Positions 1 through 8,118 of a stretch of DNA of 12,822 bases are shown one piece after another. Made by a program: the position numbers and the translations under genes. The notes beneath the pieces were generated by a model, which had not been told where the DNA came from, searched no databases, and saw only the letters and a list, made by a program, of their open reading frames with translations. The stretch is from an uncultured Oscillospiraceae bacterium. Its GTDB lineage: Bacteria > Bacillota > Clostridia > Oscillospirales > Acutalibacteraceae. Position 1 is the first letter of the stretch. Every line of letters starts with the position of its first letter. Location of the stretch: assembly GCA_900552605.1 (NCBI GenBank), contig USAR01000015.1, positions 1 through 12,822 on the forward strand, written 5' to 3'.

Positions 1-1674
1 CCGCAGGAAGAAACCTCCGTCAGCATTTCGTTCGATATTAAATCGGTTGCGTCATACGACGATTCGGGAATTACCGGCAACAAGAGCTGCTATATTCTTG
101 AAAAAGGCGACTATGAAATATATGTGGGCACGGATGTTAGAAGTGCCGAAAACGTTTACACTTACCACCTTGATTCAGATAAAGTAACCGAGCACTTAAG
201 CGAAATCGGTGCGCCTGTTATTGATTTTGAGCGTATTAAACCGTTCGTTAAGGACGGCAAGGTAACCATTACTTATGAGAAGGTACCGAAAAGGACAGTT
301 GACCTGGCAGCCGATATCGAAAAAAAACGTAAATCAGCTATCGTTTATACAGGTGATCGAGACATTAAGTTTTCAGACGTTGCCGAAAACAAAGCAACGC
401 TCAACGAGTTTATTGCTCAGCTCAATCGCGAGCAGCTTGTTGAACTGCTTTTGGGCGAGGGAATGTGCAGTCCTAAGGTTAAAAGCGGCTGCGGCGGAGC
501 TATCGGCGGTCTTACCAAAAGCGGAGTTCATTTCGGTATTCCCGCCGCCTGTGTTACCGACGGACCTTCAGGATTACGTTTTGACAGCGGAGAAAAGGCT
601 ACCTCTATTCCCTGCGGCACATTGCTTGCCTGCACTTGGAACGACGAGGCTGTTGAGGAACTTTTTTCCTATCTTGGTATAGAGCTGTATGTTTACGGTG
701 TTGATGCACTTTTGGGTCCCGGCACAAACATTCACCGCCACCCTCTTTGCGGAAGAAATTTTGAATATTTTTCCGAAGACCCGTTCATATCCGGAAAAAT
801 GTGCGCCGCAGAAGCTAAAGGCCTTGCAAAAACCAACACAACAGCTACAATAAAGCACTTTGCTTGCAATAATATTGAGCGTGTACGTAATGACAGAAAC
901 TCTGTGCTTTCAGAGCGTGCGCTGAGAGAAATTTATTTAAAGTGTTTTGAAATACCCGTTAAAGCCGGCGATGTTAAGGCTGTTATGACCTCATATAACC
1001 TGATTAACGGAATACACGCAAACAGCCGTTTTGATATTAACACAACAGCACTGCGAGATGAATGGGGATTTGACGGAATTGTTATGACCGATTGGTGGCC
1101 GCATTTCAACTTTGATAACGACCAACCGTCAAAGCTTAAAAAATCCGCAATGGTAAGAGCGCAAAACGACCTTTCAATGTGCGTTGTTTCCGCCGAACAT
1201 CACGAGGACGACATACTTGAGCAGCTCGACAACGGCACAATAACAATTTACGAAGTACAGAGAAATGTTAAGAACATTCTTAAGTTCATTCTTTCGTCAA
1301 ACGCGTATAAACGCTATCTTAAAAACGGATCATTTACGGGATATGGTCTTAAAGAGAGAGCCGAAACACTAAAAACCGTGTTCGAGCAAAGCTCTCCGCA
1401 AAGCGAGCAGCGATTTAGTATAAACTTACCTCTCGGCGTTGTGTGCCTTTTTGAAATCGACTACACATCTCACCGTGAGGCAACAGCACAAACCGTTATA
1501 ACAATAAATTGCCGAGGTGACTTTGTTGGCTCGACTGTTTCGGTTAACGGTCTTAACGGCGGAAGTGACACGGTTAAAGCAGAGGTTATAATCACTTCCG
1601 ATGCGTTTAATCTTAAGTATAATCCCGATGATGTCACCGTTAATGCAGTAAGGATAAAGGTTGCTGAGAAATAA
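1..1674 (+). CDS. Glycoside hydrolase family 3 beta-glycosidase, permuted domain order (5' end missing)
   Basis: The reading frame is open from the first base, so the gene is cut by the left edge; 557 codons are visible and the GTG at 124 is internal. Codons 1 to about 60 look like the end of a fibronectin III-like domain (a strand resembling YILEKGDYEIYVG). The GH3 catalytic TIM-barrel domain follows at about codons 130-440: DGPSGLR (Asp187), GRNFEYFSEDP (251-261), KHFACNN (285-291) and MTDWW (362-366), whose Asp364 matches the family nucleophile. Having the barrel after the Fn3 part is the inverted order known from Ruminococcus albus and Butyrivibrio enzymes. The usual second domain, which carries the acid/base residue, should therefore lie upstream of the window. 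A last part of about 95 residues (463-557) looks all-beta and I do not recognise it. Likely role: hydrolysis of beta-linked glucosides or xylosides; exact substrate and location cannot be told without the N-terminus. Confidence 0.92.
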   Translation, partial: PQEETSVSISFDIKSVASYDDSGITGNKSCYILEKGDYEIYVGTDVRSAENVYTYHLDSDKVTEHLSEIGAPVIDFERIKPFVKDGKVTITYEKVPKRTVDLAADIEKKRKSAIVYTGDRDIKFSDVAENKATLNEFIAQLNREQLVELLLGEGMCSPKVKSGCGGAIGGLTKSGVHFGIPAACVTDGPSGLRFDSGEKATSIPCGTLLACTWNDEAVEELFSYLGIELYVYGVDALLGPGTNIHRHPLCGRNFEYFSEDPFISGKMCAAEAKGLAKTNTTATIKHFACNNIERVRNDRNSVLSERALREIYLKCFEIPVKAGDVKAVMTSYNLINGIHANSRFDINTTALRDEWGFDGIVMTDWWPHFNFDNDQPSKLKKSAMVRAQNDLSMCVVSAEHHEDDILEQLDNGTITIYEVQRNVKNILKFILSSNAYKRYLKNGSFTGYGLKERAETLKTVFEQSSPQSEQRFSINLPLGVVCLFEIDYTSHREATAQTVITINCRGDFVGSTVSVNGLNGGSDTVKAEVIITSDAFNLKYNPDDVTVNAVRIKVAEK

Positions 1675-1714
1675 TACTAAGCAGCCTGCTGCTGAAACAA
1701 ATATCACAATAATG

Positions 1715-1758
1715 AACAAAACTCCTGTCGGCTGGTAAGTTGACAGGAGTTTTGTTTT
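1715..1758 (+). terminator. Rho-independent terminator of the GH3 gene
   Basis: A perfect 15-bp inverted repeat (arms 1715-1729 and 1742-1756, core ACTCCTGTC/GACAGGAGT) with a 12-nt loop lies about 40 bp after the GH3 stop and is followed by TTTTGTTTT. The arms start in A-rich and end in T-rich sequence, so it could also stop transcripts arriving from the - strand side. Confidence 0.93.
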
Positions 1759-1840
1759 GCGCGATAAAACAAAACGTTTTCTCTTATCTATTTACTCTTT
1801 TTTCGAAAACGGAAAATTGAATGAATATAAACGAAAACAC

Positions 1841-1884
1841 AAAAGGAAACGACAATCTTCTGCCGAAAATTGTCGTTTCCTTTT
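1841..1884 (-). terminator. Rho-independent terminator of tRNA-Pro (and probably of clpE)
   Basis: A perfect 16-bp inverted repeat (arms 1841-1856 and 1869-1884, core GGAAACGACAAT) encloses a 12-nt loop. Read on the - strand the stem ends in CCTTTT and continues into a T-rich stretch. Its 5' arm begins at the base immediately after the encoded CCA of the tRNA. No hairpin is visible between the clpE stop and the tRNA, so clpE read-through transcripts probably end here too (inference). Confidence 0.9.
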
Positions 1885-1961
1885 TGGTCGAGGTGACAAG
1901 ATTCGAACTTGCGACCTCTGCGTCCCGAACGCAGCGCTCTACCAAACTGAGCCACACCTCG
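1885..1961 (-). tRNA. tRNA-Pro (anticodon CGG), CCA encoded
   Basis: The - strand folds into a full cloverleaf of 77 nt including CCA. The acceptor stem is CGAGGTG/CACCTCG, the D arm GCTC/GAGC has an AGTTTGGTA loop, the anticodon stem CTGCG/CGCAG encloses the loop TTCGGGA (anticodon CGG at 1925-1927), the variable loop has 5 nt, and the T arm GCAAG/CTTGT carries TTCGAAT. The discriminator base A73, the C1-G72 pair and G35/G36 agree with known bacterial proline identity elements. It decodes CCG. It has its own promoter about 70 bp upstream and a terminator touching its 3' end. Confidence 0.97.
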
Positions 1962-2030
1962 AAAAGTATTGACTGAGTATTGCAAGATTTGCTCTTTTAT
2001 CAGCACCGTCCGCTTTACTCAACGCTAATT

Positions 2031-2059
2031 ATTATATTAAAAATAAAGTTAAAAGTCAA
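2031..2059 (-). promoter_or_regulatory. Sigma-70/SigA-type promoter for tRNA-Pro
   Basis: On the - strand, TTGACT (2059-2054) is followed by exactly 17 bp and then TATAAT (2036-2031), one mismatch from the consensus. Transcription would start near 2024, giving a leader of about 60-65 nt before the tRNA. The -35 box lies only about 25 bp after the clpE stop codon. Confidence 0.85.
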
Positions 2060-2083
2060 TACCTAATCTGCATTTTTTTTAAT

Positions 2084-4348
2084 TTATTGCGAAACTGCGA
2101 TTTTATTTTCGGAAACAGTAACGGAAATATGTTTTAATTGAGCCTCATCGATTATAAGCTGCACAATTTTATCCTCTATCTGTTTTCGTATAAATGTCCG
2201 CAAATCTCTTGCTCCGCGCTTTTTACCGTGAGTGTTCTCAGCTACAAAGGTTGGTATATCTGCACTGTATTCAAGCTCAATACCCTTTTCTTCAAGAACA
2301 CCTCTTAATTCATCAAGCGCCAATACGGCTATTTTTGCATAGTCCTCTTTAGAAAGCGGACTGAAAACAATGATTTCGTCTACCCTTCCGATAAACTCAG
2401 GGCGCAGGAACTGCTCAAGCGCTGTCATCGCCTTTTCTTTTGAAGCATCACGCTGCGTTTTGCCGAAACCCAGCGGATTGGAGCCGCTTTCACTTCCTGC
2501 GTTTGAGGTCATAACGATTATTGTATTTCCAAAGTTGACCGTTCTTCCCTGCGCGTCGGTAATTCTCCCGTCATCTAAAATCTGCAAAAGAATGTTGAGT
2601 ACATCGGGGTGAGCTTTTTCGATTTCATCAAACAGCAATACGGAATAGGGCTTTCTGCGCACCTTTTCGGTAAGCTGTCCTGCGTCGTCATATCCGACGT
2701 ATCCCGGAGGCGCTCCGATTATTCGGGAAACCGAGTGTTTTTCCATAAATTCCGACATATCAAGGCGAATGAGTGTTTCGGGTGTTTGGAAAAGCTGCTC
2801 GGAAAGCACCTTAACCAGCTCGGTTTTACCGACGCCGGTCGGCCCCACAAATATAAATGACGCCGGTCTGCGATGTGCTGTAATTTGCACTCTTGAGCGT
2901 TTAACGGCAGCGCAAACAGCCGCAACCGCTTCGTCTTGCCCTATAATTCGCTTTTTAATGTTTTCTTCAAGTGTGCTGAGTTTTTTAAGGTCACTTTGCT
3001 TAACCTTTGCGGCAGGTATTCCTGTCCAAAGCTCGATGACCCTTGCCAAATCGTCCTCCGTAACGGGGTTTTCGGAAGCAGGAACATACAGCGCGTCAGC
3101 TTCACTGCGATAGCGCGCAAGGTCAGATTTAACCTTGGCAAGCTCCTCATAGTTCGGTGTTTCCACCTGCTGCTCAAGCGAATCCTCTTTTGCCGAAAGA
3201 CGTGCAATTTCCTTGTTAACTTTGTAAAGCTTATCAATTGCCTTGTTTCTCAATGCGGCACAGGCGCAGGCTTCGTCTAAAAGGTCAATAGCCTTATCGG
3301 GTAAAAAACGGTCGTTAATATATCTTTCGGAAAGCGTAACCGCTTTTTTCACAATTGTATCCGGCACGCTGACACCGTGATAGCCTTCGTAATAAGGCTT
3401 AACACCAAGCAAAACCTCATATGCCTCGTCTATGGTAGGCTCTTCCACAACAACCGGTTGAAAACGCCGCTCAAGAGCCGAGTCTTTTTCAATATATTTT
3501 CTGTATTCGGTAAGAGTTGTTGCGCCTATTACCTGCAGCTGACCGCGTGATAATGCCGGTTTTAAAATATTACCGGCATTCATTGAGCCCTCAGAATCAC
3601 CGGCACCTACAAGGTTGTGAACTTCGTCGATAAACAGTATAACATTGCCCGCGTCCTTAATATCGTCAATAAGCCCTTTTACTCTGCTTTCAAACTGTCC
3701 TCTAAACTGTGTGCCGGCAACAAGCGCTGTCATATCAAGAAGGAATATCTCTTTATCCAGCAGTCGTGACGGAGCATTTCCATCGGCAATTCGTATTGCA
3801 AGACCCTCGGCAATGGCGGTTTTACCAACGCCCGGTTCTCCTATTAAGCAAGGATTGTTTTTAGTGCGTCTTGAAAGAATTTGAATAGTTCTGTAAAGCT
3901 CTTTATCTCTGCCTATGATCCTATCAAGCTCACCGCTTTTAGCACGCGCTGTAAGGTTGGTACAATATTGGTTAAGGAATCTGCCCTTTTTCCCCTCCTT
4001 ACCTTTTTTACCGCTTTTTTTGCCTTCTGACGACGCAGTGCCTTCAGAGGAAGCTTCAGACTGTGCAGGACCTTCGACGCCAAAAAGGTTATTAAGGAAC
4101 GGAAATGGCTGAGTTCCACCCATTTCAAAGTTATCACCGTCCATCATATCCATAAGTTGCTCGTTCATACCGTCGATATCCTCATCGGTAAGATTCATAT
4201 TTTTAATCATATCGTTAATAGGTTGTATTCCTAACTCCTTTGCACACTTAAGGCAAAGACCGCGTGGCTCTGAGCTTTGTGTGCCGTTTGCTTCCGAAAC
4301 AAACACAATTGCAGGACGTTTGCCGCACTTTGAACACATTTTCAACAT
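2084..4348 (-). CDS. clpE: ClpE-type AAA+ unfoldase with N-terminal zinc finger (Clp protease ATPase subunit)
   Basis: 754 residues. Hsp100/Clp ATPases form cytoplasmic hexamers that unfold proteins and feed them to ClpP. The N-terminus carries a four-cysteine zinc finger (Cys5, Cys8, Cys32, Cys35), which marks ClpE rather than ClpC with its double Clp_N repeat. A Ser/Gly/Lys-rich linker follows (about 93-122). AAA domain 1 has Walker A GEPGVGKT (170-177), pore loop GTQFRGQFE (212-220) and Walker B ILFIDE (237-242). A short charged middle segment resembles the UVR coiled coil. AAA domain 2 has Walker A GPTGVGKT (about 502-509), Walker B LLFDE (about 571), GYVGYD, and an LGF tripeptide (about 626) suited to ClpP docking. 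The ATG has an AGAAGGG site upstream. ClpE is usually about 700-750 aa. No CtsR operator (tandem GTCAAA) was seen in the 74-bp upstream gap. No clpP is in the window. Confidence 0.93.
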   Translation of the reverse strand: MLKMCSKCGKRPAIVFVSEANGTQSSEPRGLCLKCAKELGIQPINDMIKNMNLTDEDIDGMNEQLMDMMDGDNFEMGGTQPFPFLNNLFGVEGPAQSEASSEGTASSEGKKSGKKGKEGKKGRFLNQYCTNLTARAKSGELDRIIGRDKELYRTIQILSRRTKNNPCLIGEPGVGKTAIAEGLAIRIADGNAPSRLLDKEIFLLDMTALVAGTQFRGQFESRVKGLIDDIKDAGNVILFIDEVHNLVGAGDSEGSMNAGNILKPALSRGQLQVIGATTLTEYRKYIEKDSALERRFQPVVVEEPTIDEAYEVLLGVKPYYEGYHGVSVPDTIVKKAVTLSERYINDRFLPDKAIDLLDEACACAALRNKAIDKLYKVNKEIARLSAKEDSLEQQVETPNYEELAKVKSDLARYRSEADALYVPASENPVTEDDLARVIELWTGIPAAKVKQSDLKKLSTLEENIKKRIIGQDEAVAAVCAAVKRSRVQITAHRRPASFIFVGPTGVGKTELVKVLSEQLFQTPETLIRLDMSEFMEKHSVSRIIGAPPGYVGYDDAGQLTEKVRRKPYSVLLFDEIEKAHPDVLNILLQILDDGRITDAQGRTVNFGNTIIVMTSNAGSESGSNPLGFGKTQRDASKEKAMTALEQFLRPEFIGRVDEIIVFSPLSKEDYAKIAVLALDELRGVLEEKGIELEYSADIPTFVAENTHGKKRGARDLRTFIRKQIEDKIVQLIIDEAQLKHISVTVSENKIAVSQ

Positions 4349-4422
4349 ATTGCTTTTCCCTTCTTTATCGCGTAATGGTGCGGCAGTGGCTTAGATTTGC
4401 AGCACCGTGATTTAATGTATTT

Positions 4423-5112
4423 TTACACTTGACACAAAAACGCAAGCCTGCCGAAAAGCAAGGAATCGTTTATTGCGCTGCTTGTAAATACAATGTAGTT
4501 GGCGTCTGCACGCATTGAAACGATATATGTTATAACCGAGCAGACGATAACGGAAATCGCCAGCCCTTTTATAATACCCAATATTACGCCCAAAAACTTA
4601 TTAACCTGGTTCAAAACAGGAGCTTTAAACAGAGTGCAGACAAATTTATTAAAGAACCTAAGTAATATCATAAGCGCAGTAAACATAACTGCGTCAACAA
4701 TTATAAGCAGCAGCGAAGCAGCAACAGGCTTTATAACGTCGTTTGATATACTTTCGGCGGTTTTTCTGTTGTCATCTGAGGTTGAAACAATACCCTTAAG
4801 CTTATTAAAATCAACTCCCGAGCTTTCAACAGTGCTTCTGACAGGCTTAGGCAAAGCTGAAAGAACAACATCAATCTTATTAACTTCAGATGTATGTTCA
4901 TCGAGCTTTTCGGTAATTGAGTTTTCAACGCTTTTTTTAAACAAAAGATCATATGTTGCGTCCGACACGGTTTTACCATATGTTGAAACAACAGCGATAC
5001 AAATAACTAAACTTAAAAGCCCCAATATTGACCTTACAAAGCCGCGCTTTGCCAAAATTATTGCAAAAACCACAACAATTGCCACGACAAGACCATCAAG
5101 AACCCAACTCAT
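4423..5112 (-). CDS. CvpA family integral membrane protein
   Basis: 229 residues with four hydrophobic segments (about 3-21, 27-45, 130-152 and 173-199). The first pair followed by a roughly 85-residue polar region, then a second pair ending in a glycine-rich LGVILGIIKGLAIS segment, is the layout of CvpA (colicin V production) proteins. The family is linked to envelope homeostasis and, in Escherichia coli, to colicin V export, but its molecular role is not settled. The ATG overlaps the TGA of the upstream DUF5711-like gene as ATGA, with GAGGAG 7-8 nt ahead, so the two should be translationally coupled. A 74-bp gap leads to clpE. Confidence 0.8.
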   Translation of the reverse strand: MSWVLDGLVVAIVVVFAIILAKRGFVRSILGLLSLVICIAVVSTYGKTVSDATYDLLFKKSVENSITEKLDEHTSEVNKIDVVLSALPKPVRSTVESSGVDFNKLKGIVSTSDDNRKTAESISNDVIKPVAASLLLIIVDAVMFTALMILLRFFNKFVCTLFKAPVLNQVNKFLGVILGIIKGLAISVIVCSVITYIVSMRADANYIVFTSSAINDSLLFGRLAFLCQV

Positions 5113-6521
5113 TTTTCACTCTCCTCAATCTCATATTCTGTTACAGTGGAGTTTGCCGTAACAAAAAGCTTGCTGTTAATAAGCACAAACTTTTCCGCAG
5201 ACAATCCGCAATTAACAGTTTTTATACATTTTTTAGTTTCAATATCATAAACGTATATTCTGTAATCCTTTGCAAGTGCAACGTATTTCTTATTCCAATC
5301 AGCCTTTACGGGACTAGCACAAACATTGCTGTCGAAAAGAACTTTTTCTTTGTTATCGGTTATTATTAAACGGTTTTCGTCACCCGTGCCGCTTATTCCC
5401 TGCACTATTCCAAAGCCATATTCCGGATTACTCTGTTTATACTGCACTGCGGTATCACTAAGCGACGCAGTACTTTTATCTTCGGTTTTGTAAATAAACG
5501 CCTTTTCCGAGGACGATACCGCAAAATCGTTGTTTCCTAACGGGTCGACGCTCAATGCCAAAGCGTCTATGCTAAGCGAATTTATATCTTTAAATTCTTT
5601 CCCGCCGAAGGTGTTGAGTTTGCAGGTGTATTCACCCTTTTGTGCATTAAGCGAAAGTGCCGCAACTGTATTGCCGTTGTTTGAAACAGCAACTGAATTT
5701 ATAAGGTCGGAATCGGAGCTGTACGAAAACAGCTTTTTGTTGTCTTTACTGTAAAGGGTTATATCGGCGACAGTCTTTTCGGGATCGGTTACAACGGCGA
5801 ATCTGCCGCATCGACTGACAGCTGCGGTTAAGATTGCGTTTTTAGCATTTCTCGAATAACGCTTTCCTGAAGCGTCATAAACTATTATTCCCGTTGAGCC
5901 TTGGTCATAGACAATGATTCTCGATTCGCTCACAGCCATTTTAGGCGCCGCAAAACCGTGTTGCTCGGAAACAAGCTCTTTTGATTTTTGGTTATATAGC
6001 TCAAAATATGTATCCGAAAGAACGGCTATGCAGTTACCCATACGCTGCATATCGTAAACTGTGCTGCCGTTTACTGTGAGCGGGAAACCGCTTCCGCTGC
6101 CTGACCTTGCAATAGAAGTTCTTACAGCGTCTGCAATACCTGTCGGAGAAGTTACTTGAACCACGGCAACAGATGCAATTATGACAGCGCCTAAAAGTGC
6201 GGCAATAATCCTTTTCGCACGTTTTATTCCCTTAGTTCCGTTCAACATTCTTAATGCACCTGAGTCGCTGTTAAGCTCCGCTGCGGTTTTTCCGGAATAA
6301 ACCACTCTTTTTTCGGGCTGTCGTTTGCTTAAAAATTTTTCTTTTTTCTTTTCGGTTTTGCGTTCCTCACGCGCTTGCTTTGCGGACTTAACTGCTATTT
6401 CCTCGGTAAAATCCTGCTCGCTATCAGAGAAAGACGATATCTTATAATTATCCGCAACAGCGCTTTTTTTCGGCTTGACAGCCTTAAGCTTTTTAACATT
6501 TTTGCGTTTGTATTCAGCCAT
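5109..6521 (-). CDS. DUF5711-like membrane-anchored beta-propeller protein
   Basis: 470 residues from the chosen ATG. A TTG five codons upstream is in frame, but the AAGGGG site (6528-6533) sits 6 nt before the ATG and inside the longer version. Residues 1 to about 100 are highly basic, rich in Lys/Arg/Glu and probably disordered. One transmembrane helix follows (about 104-124), then a roughly 345-residue extracytoplasmic part made of repeated beta-rich units (for example GIIVYDASGKRY and KYVALAKDYRIYVYD), as in a beta-propeller. Positive charge before the helix predicts N-in/C-out topology. It matches my memory of DUF5711 proteins of Clostridia; no function is known to me. It overlaps truA by 8 bases upstream and the CvpA gene by 4 bases downstream, so it belongs to a coupled string and may act with CvpA at the membrane (inference). 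Confidence 0.75.
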   Translation of the reverse strand: MAEYKRKNVKKLKAVKPKKSAVADNYKISSFSDSEQDFTEEIAVKSAKQAREERKTEKKKEKFLSKRQPEKRVVYSGKTAAELNSDSGALRMLNGTKGIKRAKRIIAALLGAVIIASVAVVQVTSPTGIADAVRTSIARSGSGSGFPLTVNGSTVYDMQRMGNCIAVLSDTYFELYNQKSKELVSEQHGFAAPKMAVSESRIIVYDQGSTGIIVYDASGKRYSRNAKNAILTAAVSRCGRFAVVTDPEKTVADITLYSKDNKKLFSYSSDSDLINSVAVSNNGNTVAALSLNAQKGEYTCKLNTFGGKEFKDINSLSIDALALSVDPLGNNDFAVSSSEKAFIYKTEDKSTASLSDTAVQYKQSNPEYGFGIVQGISGTGDENRLIITDNKEKVLFDSNVCASPVKADWNKKYVALAKDYRIYVYDIETKKCIKTVNCGLSAEKFVLINSKLFVTANSTVTEYEIEESEK

Positions 6522-7269
6522 TTTCTTCCCCTTCAAAACTGTAATATACGTTGTTTAAATAAAGTCCGTGCGGCGGTGCCGTTATGCCGGCATCTTCCCT
6601 TTTACCGCTCTCAAGCGCTATTAAAATATCTTGCGGTTTTCTTTTGCCGTTACCGATTTCTATCAGCGTGCCTGCAATTATGCGGACCATATTGTATAAA
6701 AATCCGTCGGCACTTACAGATATTTCAAAATTATCGCCGCATTTTGAAACCGAACACTCCGTAACGCATCTCACCTTATCTTTGACAGAGCTGCCTGCCG
6801 AGCAAAACGCCGAAAAATCGTGTTTGTCCAAAAGCCGTGCTGCGCCGTCGTTCATTCTTTCAATATCAAGCGGATATCTAAACCACATTGCTCTGCCGCG
6901 CTCAAACGGATCTTCATACGGTGTATTTGAAATGCAGTATATATAGTTTTTACCAAGGCAGCTGTACCTTGCGTGAAAATTGCCGGGCACTCTTTTGCAA
7001 GAGAGCACACAAATATCCGGCGACGTATTATACTGCACTGCATCGGCAAGCTTTTTTTCACTAAGCTCGGTATCAGCATCAAAGTGACAGCAAAACTTTT
7101 TTGCGTGCACGCCTGAGTCCGTTCTGCTGCAGCCGGTTACATCGGTTTTATTGCCGAGAACCAGCTCCAATGCGGCACAAATCTCTGCTTGCACACTCTT
7201 GCCGTTCGGCTGAACCTGCCAGCCGCAAAATGAAGTGCCTAAATATGAAATTGTGAGAAGATATCTCAT
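6514..7269 (-). CDS. truA: tRNA pseudouridine(38-40) synthase TruA
   Basis: 251 residues, normal for TruA. The enzyme isomerises uridines 38, 39 and 40 in the anticodon arm of many tRNAs. The family signature GCSRTDSGVHA (46-56) supplies the catalytic Asp51. The N-terminal YLGTSFCGWQ, the middle FHARYS followed by the K-Y-Y segment (about 107-122), and the late GFLYNMVRIIAGTL segment are also typical. The ATG has TGAGGTG about 7 nt upstream. It lies 21 bp after ecfT, an order conserved in many Firmicutes, and its end overlaps the next gene by 8 bases. There are no oddities in the catalytic core. Confidence 0.97.
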   Translation of the reverse strand: MRYLLTISYLGTSFCGWQVQPNGKSVQAEICAALELVLGNKTDVTGCSRTDSGVHAKKFCCHFDADTELSEKKLADAVQYNTSPDICVLSCKRVPGNFHARYSCLGKNYIYCISNTPYEDPFERGRAMWFRYPLDIERMNDGAARLLDKHDFSAFCSAGSSVKDKVRCVTECSVSKCGDNFEISVSADGFLYNMVRIIAGTLIEIGNGKRKPQDILIALESGKREDAGITAPPHGLYLNNVYYSFEGEENG

Positions 7270-7290
7270 TTATGACACCTCACAAGCGTT

Positions 7291-8118
7291 TTAAATGAAT
7301 AAACCGACAATCGGTACTTTATTGAGCAGAATTACTGCCGAAAGCGAAATCGCGGTTATAGCAAGTGCCGCAACATCGCGTGAAGAAAACTTAAGCTGTT
7401 TCAGCCTTGTTCGATTAGCACTCGGCGCATAGCAACGGCTTTCCATTGCTTCGGAAAGCTCAAGCGCGCGCCGCACAGACGAAACAAGCAACGGTATAAG
7501 AATAGGAATAAGCGCCTTTACCCGTTTAAAAATTCCACCTGATTCAAAATCAGCTCCGCGTGCGCGTTGTGCATTCATCAGTCTGTCGGTTTCATCAACA
7601 AGAGTCGGTATAAAACGTAACGCAATCGTCATCATCATAGCAACAGTGTGCACAGCCGTACCAAGTCCGATAAATTTAAGCGGTGACATAAGACTTTCTA
7701 TCCCGTCTGTAAGACTGTTAGGCGTTGTGGTGTATGTTAAAACAGCACTCGCAATGATAAGCAGCATAATTCTCAGCGCCATAAAAACAGCTTTTCTTAC
7801 TCCGAGGTAAGTTATTTGCAATACACCCCATTTTAACAACAGCTTGCCGTCATTAATATAAAAAACATTCAGAGCTGCCGTTAATAAAATTATAGGCCAA
7901 ATAGACTTAAGGTTTTTTAGATATGATACAATTGGGACACCTGTGACAAACAACACTGCTGTGGTTACGGCAACTAAAAAAATCATCGATGCCACGGAAT
8001 TGCAAAGGAAAACAAAAACAATGTAAGCAATAAGCGCAAGCATTTTAAAGCGCGGATCAAGCCTGTGAACGGGTGAGCCTGTCGGATAATATTGACCGAT
8101 GGTAATATCCTTTATCAT
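7291..8118 (-). CDS. ecfT: ECF transporter transmembrane component EcfT
   Basis: 275 residues, mostly hydrophobic (segments around 26-60, 71-88, 110-132, 155-175 and 250-275). EcfT is the membrane scaffold of energy-coupling factor vitamin and metal importers; it links the EcfA1/EcfA2 ATPases to exchangeable S components. The N-terminal HRLDPRFK (18-25) is characteristic. The two coupling-helix motifs are present: ARG at 186-188 (in AQRARGADF) and SRC at 227-229 (in AMESRCY), the arginines that dock in the ATPase grooves. The ATG overlaps the ecfA2 stop as ATGA, with a strong GGGGGGAG site about 8 nt upstream. Without an S component nearby the substrate cannot be predicted. Confidence 0.96.
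   Translation of the reverse strand: MIKDITIGQYYPTGSPVHRLDPRFKMLALIAYIVFVFLCNSVASMIFLVAVTTAVLFVTGVPIVSYLKNLKSIWPIILLTAALNVFYINDGKLLLKWGVLQITYLGVRKAVFMALRIMLLIIASAVLTYTTTPNSLTDGIESLMSPLKFIGLGTAVHTVAMMMTIALRFIPTLVDETDRLMNAQRARGADFESGGIFKRVKALIPILIPLLVSSVRRALELSEAMESRCYAPSANRTRLKQLKFSSRDVAALAITAISLSAVILLNKVPIVGLFI

Noticed and set aside
1757..1972. A 71-codon + strand frame, and a 72-codon - strand frame at 1788-2006, over the tRNA
   Set aside because: Both are read through the tRNA-Pro gene and its terminator; such frames are a classic source of false hypothetical proteins. Neither has a ribosome binding site or family resemblance.
4349..4422. A possible clpE promoter (TTGTGT, 17 bp, TAAATC) or CtsR operator
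   Set aside because: The -10 element matches only half of the consensus and no tandem GTCAAA repeats are present.
4499..5161. A 220-codon + strand frame opposite the CvpA gene
   Set aside because: It is antisense to a gene with a clear family pattern, a strong ribosome site and an ATGA overlap. Its own sequence is a Ser/Thr/Ile-rich shadow with no recognisable domain.
6522..6536. A TTG start five codons upstream for the DUF5711-like protein
   Set aside because: The ribosome binding site AAGGGG falls inside this extension and is well spaced for the ATG at 6521.
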